Shown piece by piece: positions 25,658 to 35,668 of a stretch of DNA of 64,000 nt. Source of the DNA: Lysobacter stagni (GTDB lineage: Bacteria > Pseudomonadota > Gammaproteobacteria > Xanthomonadales > Xanthomonadaceae); assembly GCF_030053425.1 (NCBI RefSeq), contig NZ_JASGBI010000001.1, forward strand, positions 1,186,001-1,250,000, written 5' to 3'. Position 1 is the stretch's first letter; every line of letters starts with the position of its first letter. The translations under genes and the position numbers were made by a program. The notes beneath the pieces were generated by a model. It was not told where the DNA came from. It was given only the letters and a program-made list of their open reading frames with translations, and made no database searches.

Positions 25658-27168
25658 ATCCGCACGATGCTTGCCAGCGCGAGGAATCCCACCATGAAGC
25701 CGAGCAGGACGAAGTACAGGTTGCCGATCACCAGGTAGCGCACTGTGGTGACCAGCCAGCCGTTGCCGTACACGCGCTTCTGCATCAGCCACAGGTACAC
25801 CGGCATCCACGCCCACAGCGCGAACTCGATGAAGCCGGTGATCCAGCCGAACGCGGCCCAGTGCGGCGTGATCGCGTTGTCCAGCGCCATCACCAGGAAG
25901 AACGCGAGCAGCGACAGGCACAGCCACGCATGGCTGTAGAGCGCGACCACGAGGTGCTCCAGATACAGGCGGCCGGAACCGAGGTAGGCCAGCTTGAGCA
26001 GCAGCGCGAACACCGGCACCAGCAGGAACAGCGCCGACGGCACCGCACCGAGCATCGCGCGCACCCACAGACCGACGTCGCGCTGCATGCGCGCCACGTT
26101 CTCCTTGCCGTGCGCGATCTGCTTGTTGACCCAGGTGTTGAAGAACGCCGGCGCCCAGCTGAAGGTCAGCGGATTGAGTTCCTCGTCCCACGGATCGTTG
26201 CTGCCGAACAGCGTCAGCCGGCCATCGCAGTTGGTGTCGCCGTAGACGCGCGCGTCGTCGGTGGCCTTGCGATGCAGCCCGGTCTCGGTGGCGGTGGCCA
26301 CGTCGATCTGCAGCTTCGCCGCACGGCAGCCCGCGGCCTGGTTGGTCTCGCGGATCTCGACCAGCTGCAGCTTGCGCTGGCGCTCCTGCGCGGCGGGGAT
26401 GGCGGCCAGTTCGGCGCGCTGGCGTTCCAGGCGCTCATTGCGCAGGCGCTCCAGGTCGCCCAGGTTCTGCGCCTTCTCCATGCTCGGGATCGCCTTCGCG
26501 GCAGTGGCCTTGGTCTGCAGTTCGGCCCGCGCTTCGCGCTTTCGGCGGTCCACTTCCTCCGCCGACAGCCCGAACTCCGTGCGGATAGCCTCGATGCGAC
26601 GATCGGCGGCGGCGTTCACGTCCTGCATCGCGATCTCGAACGGCTTGCGCACGTGCGGCAGCATCGTCGAAACGGCTTCGAGCCCTTCGGCGAGATCGGC
26701 CAGTTCGCGTGCGCGCACCTTCTCTACTTCCGCGATGGTGTCGGCGTCGGCGAACTTGCGGCTCTCGCGGTTGACCTTGCGGGCCTGGGCCGGCTCCCTG
26801 GACGCGCCCTCGTCGAGGAACTGCACGCCGGAGCTGGTGCTCTCGCTGTCGACGTGGATGACCAGCTGCGCCACGAAGAACGTGAGCACGCTCAGCACCA
26901 CGAACAGGCGCAGCGGCGCGACGTACTTCGCGCGCTGGCCGGCGATGTAGTTGACGGCAACGCGGCCCGGCCAGAGCAGGTCGCGCAGCGTGCGGAAGAT
27001 GCGGCCGTCCAGGTGCCAGAACGCCTCGAACACTTCTTCCAGCGCGTGCGTGGCGTTACGGATGGGATTGAGCACCGACTGCCCGCAGTAGTGGCAGTAG
27101 TGTCCCTGCAGCGGCGCGCCGCAGTTCTCGCAATGGGTGGGAACGTCGTGTCCAGCGGATGTGCTCAC
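25654..27168 (-). CDS. DUF3667 membrane protein with N-terminal zinc ribbon
   Basis: 504 residues from the GTG at 27168; an in-frame ATG at 27210 is an alternative. The N-terminus has a zinc ribbon (CENCGAPLQGHYCHYCGQ), then the typical DUF3667 segment FEAFWHLDGRIFRTLRDLLWPGRVAVNYIAGQRAKYVAPLRLFVVLSVLTFF. A long insert of about 200 charged residues follows (coiled-coil-like; EVDRRKREARAELQTKATAAK), probably periplasmic. Four to five membrane helices close the protein. The function of the family is unknown. It is divergent from the MATE gene and upstream of the DUF4286 gene. Confidence 0.82.
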   Translation of the reverse strand: MSTSAGHDVPTHCENCGAPLQGHYCHYCGQSVLNPIRNATHALEEVFEAFWHLDGRIFRTLRDLLWPGRVAVNYIAGQRAKYVAPLRLFVVLSVLTFFVAQLVIHVDSESTSSGVQFLDEGASREPAQARKVNRESRKFADADTIAEVEKVRARELADLAEGLEAVSTMLPHVRKPFEIAMQDVNAAADRRIEAIRTEFGLSAEEVDRRKREARAELQTKATAAKAIPSMEKAQNLGDLERLRNERLERQRAELAAIPAAQERQRKLQLVEIRETNQAAGCRAAKLQIDVATATETGLHRKATDDARVYGDTNCDGRLTLFGSNDPWDEELNPLTFSWAPAFFNTWVNKQIAHGKENVARMQRDVGLWVRAMLGAVPSALFLLVPVFALLLKLAYLGSGRLYLEHLVVALYSHAWLCLSLLAFFLVMALDNAITPHWAAFGWITGFIEFALWAWMPVYLWLMQKRVYGNGWLVTTVRYLVIGNLYFVLLGFMVGFLALASIVRM

Positions 27169-27419
27169 GGTCCTGCAACCTCTCCCCAGAAAGCCGCGGC
27201 GCAGGGCCATGGCGACGTGATCCCCGTGTGGAAGGGGATCGACGGACTTCGACGGACGGTCGCCCGGCGTGGTCCCGTGGACGCGTCCGGACGAACAGCG
27301 AAAGCGGCAAACCGGCGGTTCATGCCGGGTCAGTAAGATAGCCGTCCGCCGCGACCCGGCGCCAGCGCCCGACAATGGATGCGGTCGCGCGGCCGCAGTC
27401 GCGCGTCTGGTTGCATCCG

Positions 27420-28799
27420 ATGTCGCTTCCTTCCGTTGACGCCCCGGGCCGCACGGGCCTGCTGGCCGAAGTACGCACCACCGCCCTGCTCGCCGCGCCG
27501 CTGGTCGGCGGCCATGTTTCCACGGGCCTGATCGGCTTCGTCGACAACGTACTCGCCGGCCACCACGGCACCACCACGCTGGCCTCGGTCACCATCGGCA
27601 CGGCACTGTGGTGGCTGCCGATGATGGTGCCGATCGGAACGCTGCTGTCGGTACCGCCGTCGGTGTCGCAGCTCGATGGCGCAGGCCGGCGCGGCGACAT
27701 CGGCTCGCTGTTCCGCCAGGCCCTGTGGCTGGCCGCGGGTCTGGGCGTGCTGCTGTTCGCCTTCCTCACGCTGATCCCGCATGCGTTGTTGCCCATGGGC
27801 ATCGCACCGGAGATCGTGCCGGGCGCGACCGCGTTCCTGCACGGCATCCGCTGGGGCGTGATGGCGCTGACGCTGTTCTTCTGCATGCGCTACCTCAGCG
27901 AAGGGCTGCACTGGACCTTGCCGACACTGCTGCTCAGCGCGGGCGGGCTGCTGATCCTGCTGCCGGTGGGTTACACGCTGACGTTCGGCAAGTTCGGCTT
28001 TCCCGAAATGGGTGCCGGCGGGCTGGGTGTCGCCTCGGCGATCATGCTGTGGCTGCAGGCGATCGGCTTCTTCCTGGTGTTGCGCAAGGCCCGGCGCTTC
28101 GCCGATCTGCGGCTGTTCGAGCGCTTCGACCTGCCGCACTGGCCCACCATCCGCGGCCTGCTCGCCACCGGCCTTCCGATCGGCGTGACCGTGCTGATGG
28201 AAGGCGGCCTGTTCATCACCACCGCACTGCTGATGGGGCGCCTGGGCCAGGTGCCGGCGGCCGCACACCAGATCGCGATCAACCTCGCCGCGCTATGCTT
28301 CATGGTGCCGATGGGTCTGGCGGAGGCCACCACGGTGCGCGTGGGCCACGCGCTGGGTCGCGCCGACTTCCACGGCGTGCGCCGCGCGGCGAAGGCCGGC
28401 TACGCGATCGTGCTGGGCACGCAGTTGCTGTCGGGCATCGTGCTGCTCACCGGCAACGAACTGCTGGTGAGCTTCTACACGCACGATGCGGCGGTGGCGA
28501 CGTTGGCCGCCTCGCTGCTGCTGTACGCGGCGGCGTTCCAGTTCCCCGACGGCGTGCAGGTGCTTTCCGCCGGCGCGCTGCGCGGCCTGAAGGACACACG
28601 GGTACCGATGGTGCTGGCCGCCATCGCCTACTGGGGCATCGGCATGCCGTTGGGCACCGGGCTCGGTCTGGGCCTGGGCTGGGGACCGAAGGGCATGTGG
28701 GTTGGCCTGATCGCCGGCCTGACCTTCGCCGCCGTGCTGCTGTGCCTGCGCTTCATCCGTTCCAGCCACCCGGACCGTCTGGTGATGCGCGGTCCCTGA
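27420..28799 (+). CDS. norM: MATE family multidrug/Na+ (or H+) antiporter
   Basis: 459 residues from the ATG at 27420 (MSLPSVDAPG); an in-frame ATG at 27375 would add 15 residues without clear homology. Twelve membrane helices. Typical MATE segments include APLVGGHVSTGLIGFVDNVLAGHHG at the start, PEMGAGGLGVASAIMLW in the middle and AAHQIAINLAALCFMVPMGLAEATTVRVGHALGR in the second half. The protein exports cationic compounds from the cytoplasm using an ion gradient. The substrate cannot be told from sequence. The gene is single and divergent from the DUF3667 gene. Confidence 0.9.
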   Translation: MSLPSVDAPGRTGLLAEVRTTALLAAPLVGGHVSTGLIGFVDNVLAGHHGTTTLASVTIGTALWWLPMMVPIGTLLSVPPSVSQLDGAGRRGDIGSLFRQALWLAAGLGVLLFAFLTLIPHALLPMGIAPEIVPGATAFLHGIRWGVMALTLFFCMRYLSEGLHWTLPTLLLSAGGLLILLPVGYTLTFGKFGFPEMGAGGLGVASAIMLWLQAIGFFLVLRKARRFADLRLFERFDLPHWPTIRGLLATGLPIGVTVLMEGGLFITTALLMGRLGQVPAAAHQIAINLAALCFMVPMGLAEATTVRVGHALGRADFHGVRRAAKAGYAIVLGTQLLSGIVLLTGNELLVSFYTHDAAVATLAASLLLYAAAFQFPDGVQVLSAGALRGLKDTRVPMVLAAIAYWGIGMPLGTGLGLGLGWGPKGMWVGLIAGLTFAAVLLCLRFIRSSHPDRLVMRGP

Positions 28800-28909
28800 G
28801 TCCCCGGGGCCGAAAAACCCTCACACCGGCGCGACTGGTGCGTGTTACGAATGGCGGGTGAATCCGCGCCCGCCAACGTTTAGGCTGGTTGCGTGACCCA
28901 GGAGTCCGT

Positions 28910-30793
28910 ATGAACGACACACCGCGTCGCGGTCCCATCGCCCGTTTCTTCGTCGGGCTGTGGGACGCGATGAATTTCACCCGCCGGTTGATCCTCAACC
29001 TGCTGTTCTTTGCCCTGCTGTTGCTGTTCCTCGCGATCCTCGGCGCCGGGCCGCGCACGCGGCCGTTGCTGGACCGCACCGCCCTGGTCATCGCCCCCGA
29101 CGGGGCGCTGGTCGAGCAGTTCAGCAGTGACCCCGCCTCGCGCGCCCTGGCCAAGCTGCTGGGCGAGAAGCGGGGCGAGGTGCAGTTGCGCGATCTGGTG
29201 CGCGCGCTGGACGCCGCGCGCCGCGACAAGCGCATCGAGCGCGTGGTGCTGGATCTGGACAAGCTGCAGGCTGGCGGCATGGCCTCGCTGCGCGAGGTCG
29301 CGGACGCCATCGCCCGCGTGCGTGCCAGCGGCAAGCAGGTCGTCGCCTTCTCGGAAATGATGGACCAGAAGCAGTACCTGCTCGCCTCGCAGGCGAACGA
29401 GGTCTACCTCGACCCGATGGGCGGCATGCTGCTGGAAGGCCTGGGCCGTTACCGCACGTACTTCCGCCAGGGCCTGCAGGACAAGCTCGGCGTCGACGTG
29501 CACCTGTTCAAGGTGGGCGAATACAAGTCCGCGGCCGAACCGTACGTGCTGGACGGCGCCTCGCCCGAAGCGAAGGAAGCCGACCTGTACTGGATGAACG
29601 ACGTCTGGCAGCGCTACCTGGCCGACGTGGCCAAGGCGCGCAAGCTCGACGCGGCGAAGCTGGCCGAGGGCATCGACCAGATGCCCGAAGGCATCGCCGC
29701 CGCGCAGGGCGACCTGGCCAAGTTCGCCCTGCAGGCCAAACTGGTGGACGGCCTGAAGACGCGCGAGGACGTGGACGACCTGCTGATCGAGCGCGGCATC
29801 GCCGACGAAGACGCCGAAGGCGGCTTCCGCCAGGTCTCGCTGGACGAATACCTGGTCAACGTCGACAGCGGCATCCAGGCGGTCGATCAGCGTCCGCAGA
29901 TCGCCGTGGTGGTCGCCGAGGGCGAGATCAGCGGCGGCGAGCAGCCGCCGGGTTCGGTGGGCGGCGTGTCGACCTCCGCGCTGCTGCGCGAAGCGCGCGA
30001 CGACGAGAACGTGAAGGCCGTGGTGCTGCGCGTGGATTCGCCGGGCGGCGAGGTGTTCGCGTCCGAGCAGATCCGCCGCGAGATCGTCGGCCTGAAGAAG
30101 GCTGGCAAGCCGGTCGCCGTGTCGATGGGCGACCTGGCCGCGTCGGGCGGTTACTGGATCTCGATGGACGCCGATCGCATCTACGCCGATGCCTCCACCA
30201 TCACCGGCTCCATCGGCATCTTCGGCCTGATCCCGACCATCCCGCGCGCGCTGGAGAAGATCGGCGTGCGCAGCGACGGCGTGGGCACCACGCGTTTCGC
30301 CGGCGCCTTCGACATCACCCGTCCGTTGCAGCCGGAAGTCGGGCAGGTCATCCAGGCGGTGATCGACAAGGGCTACCGCGACTTCACCGGTCGTGTCGCG
30401 CAGGCGCGCAACAAGCCCGTCGAGCAGGTCGACGAGGTGGCGCGCGGCCGCGTGTGGACCGGTGCGCAGGCCAAGGAGCGCGGTCTGGTCGACGAACTGG
30501 GCGGCATGCAGCAGGCCATCGACTTCGCCGCCGAACGCGCGAAGCTGGGCAAGGCGGGCGACTACCAGGTGCGTTACCTGGAGAAGGCCGCGACGCCGTT
30601 CGAGCGCTTCTTCACCGGCCTGATCGAAAGCCGCGCGGGCGCGGCCTGGATGCGCCATTCGGATTTCGCACGCGGGCTGATCGCCAAGGCGTCGCCGCAG
30701 GCCGCCGCCGACCTGCGTTTCCTGGAAGGCTCCATCACGCCGACCCGAGGCGTACCGGTGAAGGCGCTGGCCTACTGCTTCTGCGGGTTGTAA
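28910..30793 (+). CDS. sppA: signal peptide peptidase SppA, 67-kDa type
   Basis: 627 residues, the long double-domain form. The ATG at 28910 follows AGGAG (28900-28904) by 5 nt. One N-terminal membrane helix ([18 protein letters not shown]) is followed by two ClpP-like domains. The catalytic pair is a Lys in [11 protein letters not shown] (residue 206) and a Ser in [10 protein letters not shown] (residue 412), matching K209/S409 of E. coli. The enzyme cuts leftover signal peptides in the inner membrane. A bidirectional terminator follows the gene. Confidence 0.96.
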   Translation: MNDTPRRGPIARFFVGLWDAMNFTRRLILNLLFFALLLLFLAILGAGPRTRPLLDRTALVIAPDGALVEQFSSDPASRALAKLLGEKRGEVQLRDLVRALDAARRDKRIERVVLDLDKLQAGGMASLREVADAIARVRASGKQVVAFSEMMDQKQYLLASQANEVYLDPMGGMLLEGLGRYRTYFRQGLQDKLGVDVHLFKVGEYKSAAEPYVLDGASPEAKEADLYWMNDVWQRYLADVAKARKLDAAKLAEGIDQMPEGIAAAQGDLAKFALQAKLVDGLKTREDVDDLLIERGIADEDAEGGFRQVSLDEYLVNVDSGIQAVDQRPQIAVVVAEGEISGGEQPPGSVGGVSTSALLREARDDENVKAVVLRVDSPGGEVFASEQIRREIVGLKKAGKPVAVSMGDLAASGGYWISMDADRIYADASTITGSIGIFGLIPTIPRALEKIGVRSDGVGTTRFAGAFDITRPLQPEVGQVIQAVIDKGYRDFTGRVAQARNKPVEQVDEVARGRVWTGAQAKERGLVDELGGMQQAIDFAAERAKLGKAGDYQVRYLEKAATPFERFFTGLIESRAGAAWMRHSDFARGLIAKASPQAAADLRFLEGSITPTRGVPVKALAYCFCGL

Positions 30794-30812
30794 GCCCCGC
30801 AGAGTGCAAACG

Positions 30813-30838
30813 AAACGCCCGGCGATGCCGGGCGTTTT
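30813..30838. terminator. bidirectional terminator between sppA and a lipoprotein gene
   Basis: AAACGCCCGGC and GCCGGGCGTTT form a perfect 11-bp stem around GAT, flanked by an A-run and a T-run. It serves both convergent genes. Confidence 0.9.
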
Positions 30839-30854
30839 CGTATGGGGTCCCGAC

Positions 30855-31082
30855 TCAGCCGCCGTCGGTGGACGTGGCGGCGTCGATCGCCGCGCGCTGG
30901 GCCTCGGCCGCCGCCTTCGCTTCTTCCTGCGCCTTGCGTGCCTGTTCGACGGGTGCCTGCATCGCATCGCGCATCTGGGTCGCCTGCGGCTCGACCGGGC
31001 GCTCCTTTTCCGGCGGCTTGGGCTTGGAGCAACCTGCCATCAGCACCAGCAGGGTCATTGCGCACAGCAGCGTTCGCGACAT
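30855..31082 (-). CDS. small lipoprotein
   Basis: 75 residues from the ATG at 31082. A GCGAGG lies about 9 nt upstream of this ATG; another ATG three codons earlier (31091) directly abuts that site and is less likely. The N-terminus [18 protein letters not shown] ends in a lipobox (LMAGC), so the Cys should be lipidated. The rest is a proline-rich spacer ([14 protein letters not shown]), then an Ala/Glu/Lys helix with coiled-coil character ([18 protein letters not shown]). It is a small envelope lipoprotein of unknown function, reminiscent in layout of Lpp-type proteins but without their repeats. Confidence 0.75.
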   Translation of the reverse strand: MSRTLLCAMTLLVLMAGCSKPKPPEKERPVEPQATQMRDAMQAPVEQARKAQEEAKAAAEAQRAAIDAATSTDGG

Positions 31083-31187
31083 CCGGAGCATCCTCGCCTG
31101 ATCCGCCGGCTATGCTACGCCGGCCGCCGCGCGCGGCAAGATCACCCCGTGCACGCCATCACGGTTGCACCCGGACGGAGGAAGGCG

Positions 31188-31964
31188 ATGGACCCGAAGC
31201 GTTGGCGCCTGGACGGTCAGCTGGCCCTGGTCACCGGTGGCAGCGCCGGCATCGGCCGCGCGATCGCGCGCGAACTGCTGGGTTTCGGTGCCGACGTGCT
31301 GCTGGCCGCGCGCGACGTCACCGCGCTGGATACCGCGCGCGCGGAGCTGATGGAGGATTTCCCCGACCGCGAAGTGCAGGGCTTCGTCGCCGATGTCGCC
31401 GACGACGAACAGCGCCGGGAACTGCTGGACTGGGTGGAGGACTTCGGCGAGGGCCTGCACATCCTGGTCAACAATGCTGGCGGCAACCTCACCAAGGCCA
31501 CGACCGACTACACCGAGGACGAGTGGCGGCAGGTGTTCGAGATCAACGTGTTCTCCGCGTTTGAGCTCTCGCGCTACGCGCACCCGCTGCTGACGCGCCA
31601 CGCGGCCTCGAGCATCGTCAACGTGGGCAGCGTGTCTGGTACCACGCACGTGCGCACGGGCGCGCCGTACGGAATGAGCAAGGCGGCGATGCACCAGATG
31701 ACGCGCAACCTCGCCGTGGAATGGGCCGAGGACGGCGTGCGCGTCAACGCGGTGGCGCCCTGGTACATCCGCACCCGCCGCACGTCCGACAAACTGGCCG
31801 ACCCCGATTACCTGGATGAAGTGCTGCTGCGCACGCCGCTGGGCCGCATCGGCGAACCGGAGGAAGTGGCGGCGGCGGTGACTTTCCTGTGCCTTCCCGC
31901 GTCGGGCTACATCACCGGCGAATGCATCGCCGTGGACGGCGGCTTCCTGCGTTACGGGTTCTGA
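31188..31964 (+). CDS. short-chain dehydrogenase/reductase (tropinone-reductase-like)
   Basis: 258 residues. The ATG at 31188 follows a strong GGAGGAAGG. Classical SDR motifs: the nucleotide-binding [10 protein letters not shown] near 16-25, NNAG near 96, the catalytic Ser in NVGSVSGT, and YGMSK for the Tyr/Lys pair near 160. The sequence [15 protein letters not shown] and the ending [19 protein letters not shown] fit the tropinone reductase-like group of NADPH-dependent reductases. The physiological substrate is unknown. The gene appears to be single. Confidence 0.88.
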   Translation: MDPKRWRLDGQLALVTGGSAGIGRAIARELLGFGADVLLAARDVTALDTARAELMEDFPDREVQGFVADVADDEQRRELLDWVEDFGEGLHILVNNAGGNLTKATTDYTEDEWRQVFEINVFSAFELSRYAHPLLTRHAASSIVNVGSVSGTTHVRTGAPYGMSKAAMHQMTRNLAVEWAEDGVRVNAVAPWYIRTRRTSDKLADPDYLDEVLLRTPLGRIGEPEEVAAAVTFLCLPASGYITGECIAVDGGFLRYGF

Positions 31965-31992
31965 CCTTTAGCCCGCGGTGCGTATCGCGCGC

Positions 31993-32034
31993 AAAAGAAA
32001 GGCCGCCGGACGGTGCTGAAGTCGTCTGGCGGCC
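31993..32034 (-). terminator. minus-strand terminator inside a mini-ORF
   Basis: On the minus strand GGCCGCCAGACG pairs with CGTCCGGCGGCC (one mismatch, 10-nt loop) and is followed by TTTCTTTT. It could end either the S15 peptidase message or a short separate RNA. Confidence 0.75.
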
Positions 32035-32116
32035 CGACGGCAGGCTCAAGGCCTGTCCTCTTCCTCGAGGATCGGTGAATGGGCTTTCGCTCATGTGGTT
32101 CACCTCAAGGCAGGTG
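31993..32116 (-). ncRNA. candidate short structured RNA carrying a non-stop mini-ORF
   Basis: Read on the minus strand, an ideal ribosome site GAGGTGA (32100-32106) stands 5 nt before an ATG at 32094 (MSESPFTDPRGRGQALSLPS). The same GAGGTG is paired in a small hairpin with an upstream CACCT (arms at 32101-32105 and 32112-32116). About 60 nt further on, the terminator stem begins. The reading frame passes straight through the terminator and only stops at 31912, so a terminated transcript would have no stop codon. No protein family is recognised. No promoter was identified; the RNA could also be the 3' tail of the peptidase message. Confidence 0.35.
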
Positions 32117-32249
32117 AAGCGTACTGCGCGCCATCGTAGGGGCAGGTGAAGAACGAACGCATCGCGCGTGACCGGCGCGTAACGCGGACTTCGCAACACC
32201 GCACGTGCGCGAACATTCGACGCGCATCCATTCGCGCTTCGCAGCGGCA

Positions 32250-34130
32250 TCAGCGCGGACCGACGAACGATCGCTCTTCCGGCACGGGCGTGTCGAGCAC
32301 GGACAATTCCACGAAGCTCACCGCGTCGCCGCCGTGGAAAATACGGTTGAGCGCCTTGGCCGGCGCGGACTCGTCGTAGTTGCGGCCGCCGGTGTTGAGG
32401 TTGCGTTCCAGCCGCGGAAAGCTGCTACTGGTGATGTCCAGGCGCAGGCGATGCCCCGCCGGCAACAGGTAGGCGATGGAACGCATCGGCACGTCCAGCA
32501 CGTAACGCTTGCCGGGCGTCATCGGACTGGGGCGTTCCACGCCATCGCGATAGCGCGCGCGCAGCGCGCCTTCCTGGATGTTGATGGCGCGTCCATCCGG
32601 CGAGACGTCCACCAGGCGCGCCACGAAATCCGTGTCCGGCGCGGAGGACGACACCACCAGCTGTGCGCGCAGCGGGCCGGCGATGCGCAGCGGCGCCTGC
32701 AGCGGCGCGGAGGTGTACACGAGCACATCGTCGCGCACCTCGACGTCGCGCTGGTCGACCGGCCCCGACTGCTGCGTGGGATCGCCCGTGCAGCACAGCG
32801 GGCCACCCCGCGAGGGCACGGGGTGCAGCGGGTCGTACAGGAATTCGTCGGCGTTCGTTTCGCGCGCAGGTTGCAAGGCGAGCACACCGTCGCCGTCGCG
32901 ACCGTTGGCGCGGCCGCCGCTGCCCAGGTACCACGCCTGCACGCGCGATTCGGCGGGCGGCCACTGCGTCGAGCTGAGCCAGCGCTGCTCGTTGAGTACG
33001 AAGAACTGATAGGCCGGCAACTTCGCCAGTCCGTCGCCCTTGCCGCGCAGCCAGTAGTCGAACCACGCCAGGTACCACTCGCGGTACGGGCGGTCGGCAT
33101 TGCGCACGGGCAGGTCGCCGAAGCGGCCGATCCCGGCGATGAGTTCGTGCTCGCAATGGTTGCCCGGTGCGATCACCACGTGCTGGTTCGCCGCGGCGTC
33201 GGGTGAGTGGCGCCGCACCGCTTCGGTGATGGCCAGCGTGCCGGACAGGCTCGGATCGCCCCAGGTGTCGATCACCAGTGCCGGAACACGCGGTCGATCG
33301 TCCTCGGACACGTAATCGAGGGCGCGCCAGCGCGGATCACCCAGCGAGGTCTGCAGGAAGTCCTCATAGGCGTTCGCGCCGGGGCGCACGCGACGCACCA
33401 CGTCGAGCGTCGGCAGCGTGCGAAGAGTCCCCGCCATGTCCAGCGTTTCGGGCCAAGGACCGTGCGAGGCCTTCAGGCCGTGCTTGGAGAACCAGCCCGC
33501 CGCGCTGGCCAGCTGGAACACGCCGCCCTCGAAGGCGCCGAAGTAGCCTGCCTGGCCCGCCACATCGCCCGCGGCGCCGCCGGCGGCCATCGGGATCATC
33601 GCCGCATGCGCGGGGTGGTTGGCGCGTGCCAGTGCGTACTGCAGCTCGCCCAGCGCCGAGCAGCCGATCGTTCCGACCTTGCCGTTCGACCAGGGTTGCG
33701 CGGCGATCCAGTCCAGCGTGGCGGCGCCATCGGCGGTGGCGTGGCGCCAGGGCACGAAATCGTCGCCGCCGGATTCGAACTTGCCGCGCACGTCCTGCAC
33801 CAGCACGGCGTAGCCATTGCGCGCGAAGAACATGCCCTCGCCGAGTGCCTCGCCGTAGCGGCGACGGTCGTAGGGCAGGCGCACATAGATGGTGGGCAAC
33901 GGGCTGTCCGCGCCACGCGGCCGGTACAACGTGCCGGCCAGTGGCGTTCCGTCGGGCATGACGATGCGCACGTCGTCGTCGATGCGCACGTTGAACACCA
34001 GCGCGCGCAGCGGCTGCTGCCAGTTGGCGGGGATGCGTTCGCGCAGCACGAACAACGCACCGGCTGCCAGCGCCAGCGCGACGAGCACGATCCACCAGAC
34101 CAGGGCGGGGCGCACTGAGGACAAATCCAT
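32250..34130 (-). CDS. membrane-anchored CocE/NonD-family (S15) hydrolase
   Basis: 626 residues from the ATG at 34130 (MDLSSVRPALVW). The frame opens 16 codons earlier, but with no ribosome site. One N-terminal helix (VWWIVLVALALAAGALFVL) anchors the protein, so the catalytic part is periplasmic. The alpha/beta-hydrolase core has PDGTPLAGTLYRP, YVRLPYDRRRYG, VQDVRGKFES and the nucleophile Ser in IGCSALGE (residue 158). A likely catalytic His is in APGNHCEHEL, and the C-terminal jelly-roll has SSSAPDTDFVARLVDVSPDGRA. The family includes X-Pro dipeptidyl peptidases and cocaine esterase; whether this one cuts peptides or esters is open. A possible terminator lies about 215 nt downstream. Confidence 0.88.
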   Translation of the reverse strand: MDLSSVRPALVWWIVLVALALAAGALFVLRERIPANWQQPLRALVFNVRIDDDVRIVMPDGTPLAGTLYRPRGADSPLPTIYVRLPYDRRRYGEALGEGMFFARNGYAVLVQDVRGKFESGGDDFVPWRHATADGAATLDWIAAQPWSNGKVGTIGCSALGELQYALARANHPAHAAMIPMAAGGAAGDVAGQAGYFGAFEGGVFQLASAAGWFSKHGLKASHGPWPETLDMAGTLRTLPTLDVVRRVRPGANAYEDFLQTSLGDPRWRALDYVSEDDRPRVPALVIDTWGDPSLSGTLAITEAVRRHSPDAAANQHVVIAPGNHCEHELIAGIGRFGDLPVRNADRPYREWYLAWFDYWLRGKGDGLAKLPAYQFFVLNEQRWLSSTQWPPAESRVQAWYLGSGGRANGRDGDGVLALQPARETNADEFLYDPLHPVPSRGGPLCCTGDPTQQSGPVDQRDVEVRDDVLVYTSAPLQAPLRIAGPLRAQLVVSSSAPDTDFVARLVDVSPDGRAINIQEGALRARYRDGVERPSPMTPGKRYVLDVPMRSIAYLLPAGHRLRLDITSSSFPRLERNLNTGGRNYDESAPAKALNRIFHGGDAVSFVELSVLDTPVPEERSFVGPR

Positions 34131-34280
34131 CTCCAAGGGTCGTTCCCTGCGCGCCGGACACGGGGCGGCCGCGCGCATGGATGCGTCGCCGCCGGACGAA
34201 CGGAGCGTCGCACTGGAATGATTCCGCCCCTCGTGGAAAACGCGCGCGACGGGCGCAATCGGCCATTCAGGCGGGGCGGA

Positions 34281-34925
34281 TCAGGGCGCGCAGTTGCTCG
34301 CCTCGAGGATGCCGCGCACGTGCGCGACATCGACCGGCCGGGGATCCGGCGAGTCCGGCGCGCCGAAGGCGGAGGCGGCCTGGGCGTCGTGCAGCCGTTG
34401 TTGCCAGGCCTCGCACAGGCGCGCATCGGGGATGCGCTGGCACTGGTCTTCCATGCGCTGGCACGCCAGGCCGCCCGCGCTGTCGCCCTGGCCATCCAGC
34501 CCGGTCACCTGCAACGGCGCGCAGCGCGGCGGTGGCTGTGCGTCTTCGGACAGGTAGCGCTGCTTGTCCCAGGTGCGGCATTCGTACAACGCCGGCGGTG
34601 GTTGCCGGGGTGCCTCGACGATCTCCGCAACGGGCGTGGGCGTCGGCGGCGTGGGAACGTCCATGGGTGCAGGCGCAGGCGCAGGCGCGGGCGCCACGAT
34701 CGCTGGTGCGGGCACGAATGCGGGAGGCTGTGGCGTTTCCATCACGCGTTTCTGCTGCTTGCTGCCCTTCGCACACGGCGTCCCGCTTTGCAGCGTGACG
34801 GCTCCACTGGCGTCGGTGCAGCGGTAGATCACGACCTGCGCGGAAGCCGGCGCCATCGCCATGCAGGCCAGCAGTCCCATCATCGCCACGAATGCGCGGC
34901 GCGGCGCCTTGCCCGCTGCCCGCAT
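34281..34925 (-). CDS. DUF4124 domain secreted protein
   Basis: 214 residues. The start ATG at 34925 shares one base with the stop of the upstream paralog (TGATG). A signal peptide (RRAFVAMMGLLACMAMAPASAQ) is followed by the DUF4124 motif VVIYRCTDASGAVTLQSGTPCAKG, which contains two cysteines. Next come a long Pro/Ala linker and a Cys-rich C-terminal part (YECRTWDKQRYLSED, RCAPLQV, CQRMEDQCQRIPDARLCEAW, NCAP). DUF4124 proteins are periplasmic or outer envelope proteins of unknown function. Translationally coupled to the next upstream gene. Confidence 0.8.
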   Translation of the reverse strand: MRAAGKAPRRAFVAMMGLLACMAMAPASAQVVIYRCTDASGAVTLQSGTPCAKGSKQQKRVMETPQPPAFVPAPAIVAPAPAPAPAPMDVPTPPTPTPVAEIVEAPRQPPPALYECRTWDKQRYLSEDAQPPPRCAPLQVTGLDGQGDSAGGLACQRMEDQCQRIPDARLCEAWQQRLHDAQAASAFGAPDSPDPRPVDVAHVRGILEASNCAP

Positions 34926-35668
34926 CAGGCGCCTCCGCAGTCGCTTGCCAGGCGCGCGTCGATGCCGCGCTGTTCCTGGTCGATCTGCTGCCGCTCGCTC
35001 TGCAGCGCGCTGTTGTAGCGACGGCCCAGGTTCCAGCGTTCGTCGCGAAGGCGCGCGCAGACTTCCTCCTGCGGCAGGGCATGGCATTCGTCGTAAACCC
35101 AGGTGCCGGCACCGTACGAATCCACGGCGTAGCCGCCCGGCGGGGGCATGCCTTCGGGCGGACGCGGCGGTGGGCGATCGCCCACGCTGACCTGGTAGCG
35201 ACCGTCGCCGCCATTGAATTGCCCGCCCACGCGCGCATAGACGCCGCCACCGTAGCCGGAGTCGCGCGACACCACCGTCGGATAGCCCAGCGTCCACAGC
35301 GGCACCCAGCGCGGATTGCCGGCGCTGGTGTCGCTGAGGTAGCTGCGGTTGTCGGGCGTGACGCACTCGTACATCGGACGCGGTGGCTTCATCACGACAT
35401 AGTGCGTGGGCGGCAGCGTCGTTTCGGTTTCGATCTCGGGAGCGGCGGCTTTGGCGGTCGCCTTCGCGCGCGACGGTGGCGCGTCTTTCGGACGCTGCAT
35501 TTCCTTCGTCTGCTGCGTTTCGCCCTTTCGGCAGGGCGTGTCCCGCAGGGTGAGGTGGCCCTGGGCGTCGGTACAGCGGTAGATGGTGATGTCCGCGGCC
35601 AATACGCCTGACGCGGCCAGCAGCAGCGGCAGCGCGGTCGTCAGGGCGGTGCGGCAGGCAGGACGCAT
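34925..35668 (-). CDS. DUF4124 domain secreted protein
   Basis: 247 residues. The signal peptide MRPACRTALTTALPLLLAASGVLAA precedes DITIYRCTDAQGHLTLRDTPCRKGETQQ, the DUF4124 motif that aligns with the downstream paralog (IYRCTDA.G..TL...PC.KG..QQ). A spacer leads to a C-terminal part with YECVTPDNRSYLSDTSAGNPRWVPLW, which again resembles the paralog (YEC....RYLS). The region ends with CHALPQEEVCARLRDERWNLGRRYNSALQSER. The two proteins likely arose by duplication and are co-translated. Function unknown. Confidence 0.8.
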   Translation of the reverse strand: MRPACRTALTTALPLLLAASGVLAADITIYRCTDAQGHLTLRDTPCRKGETQQTKEMQRPKDAPPSRAKATAKAAAPEIETETTLPPTHYVVMKPPRPMYECVTPDNRSYLSDTSAGNPRWVPLWTLGYPTVVSRDSGYGGGVYARVGGQFNGGDGRYQVSVGDRPPPRPPEGMPPPGGYAVDSYGAGTWVYDECHALPQEEVCARLRDERWNLGRRYNSALQSERQQIDQEQRGIDARLASDCGGA

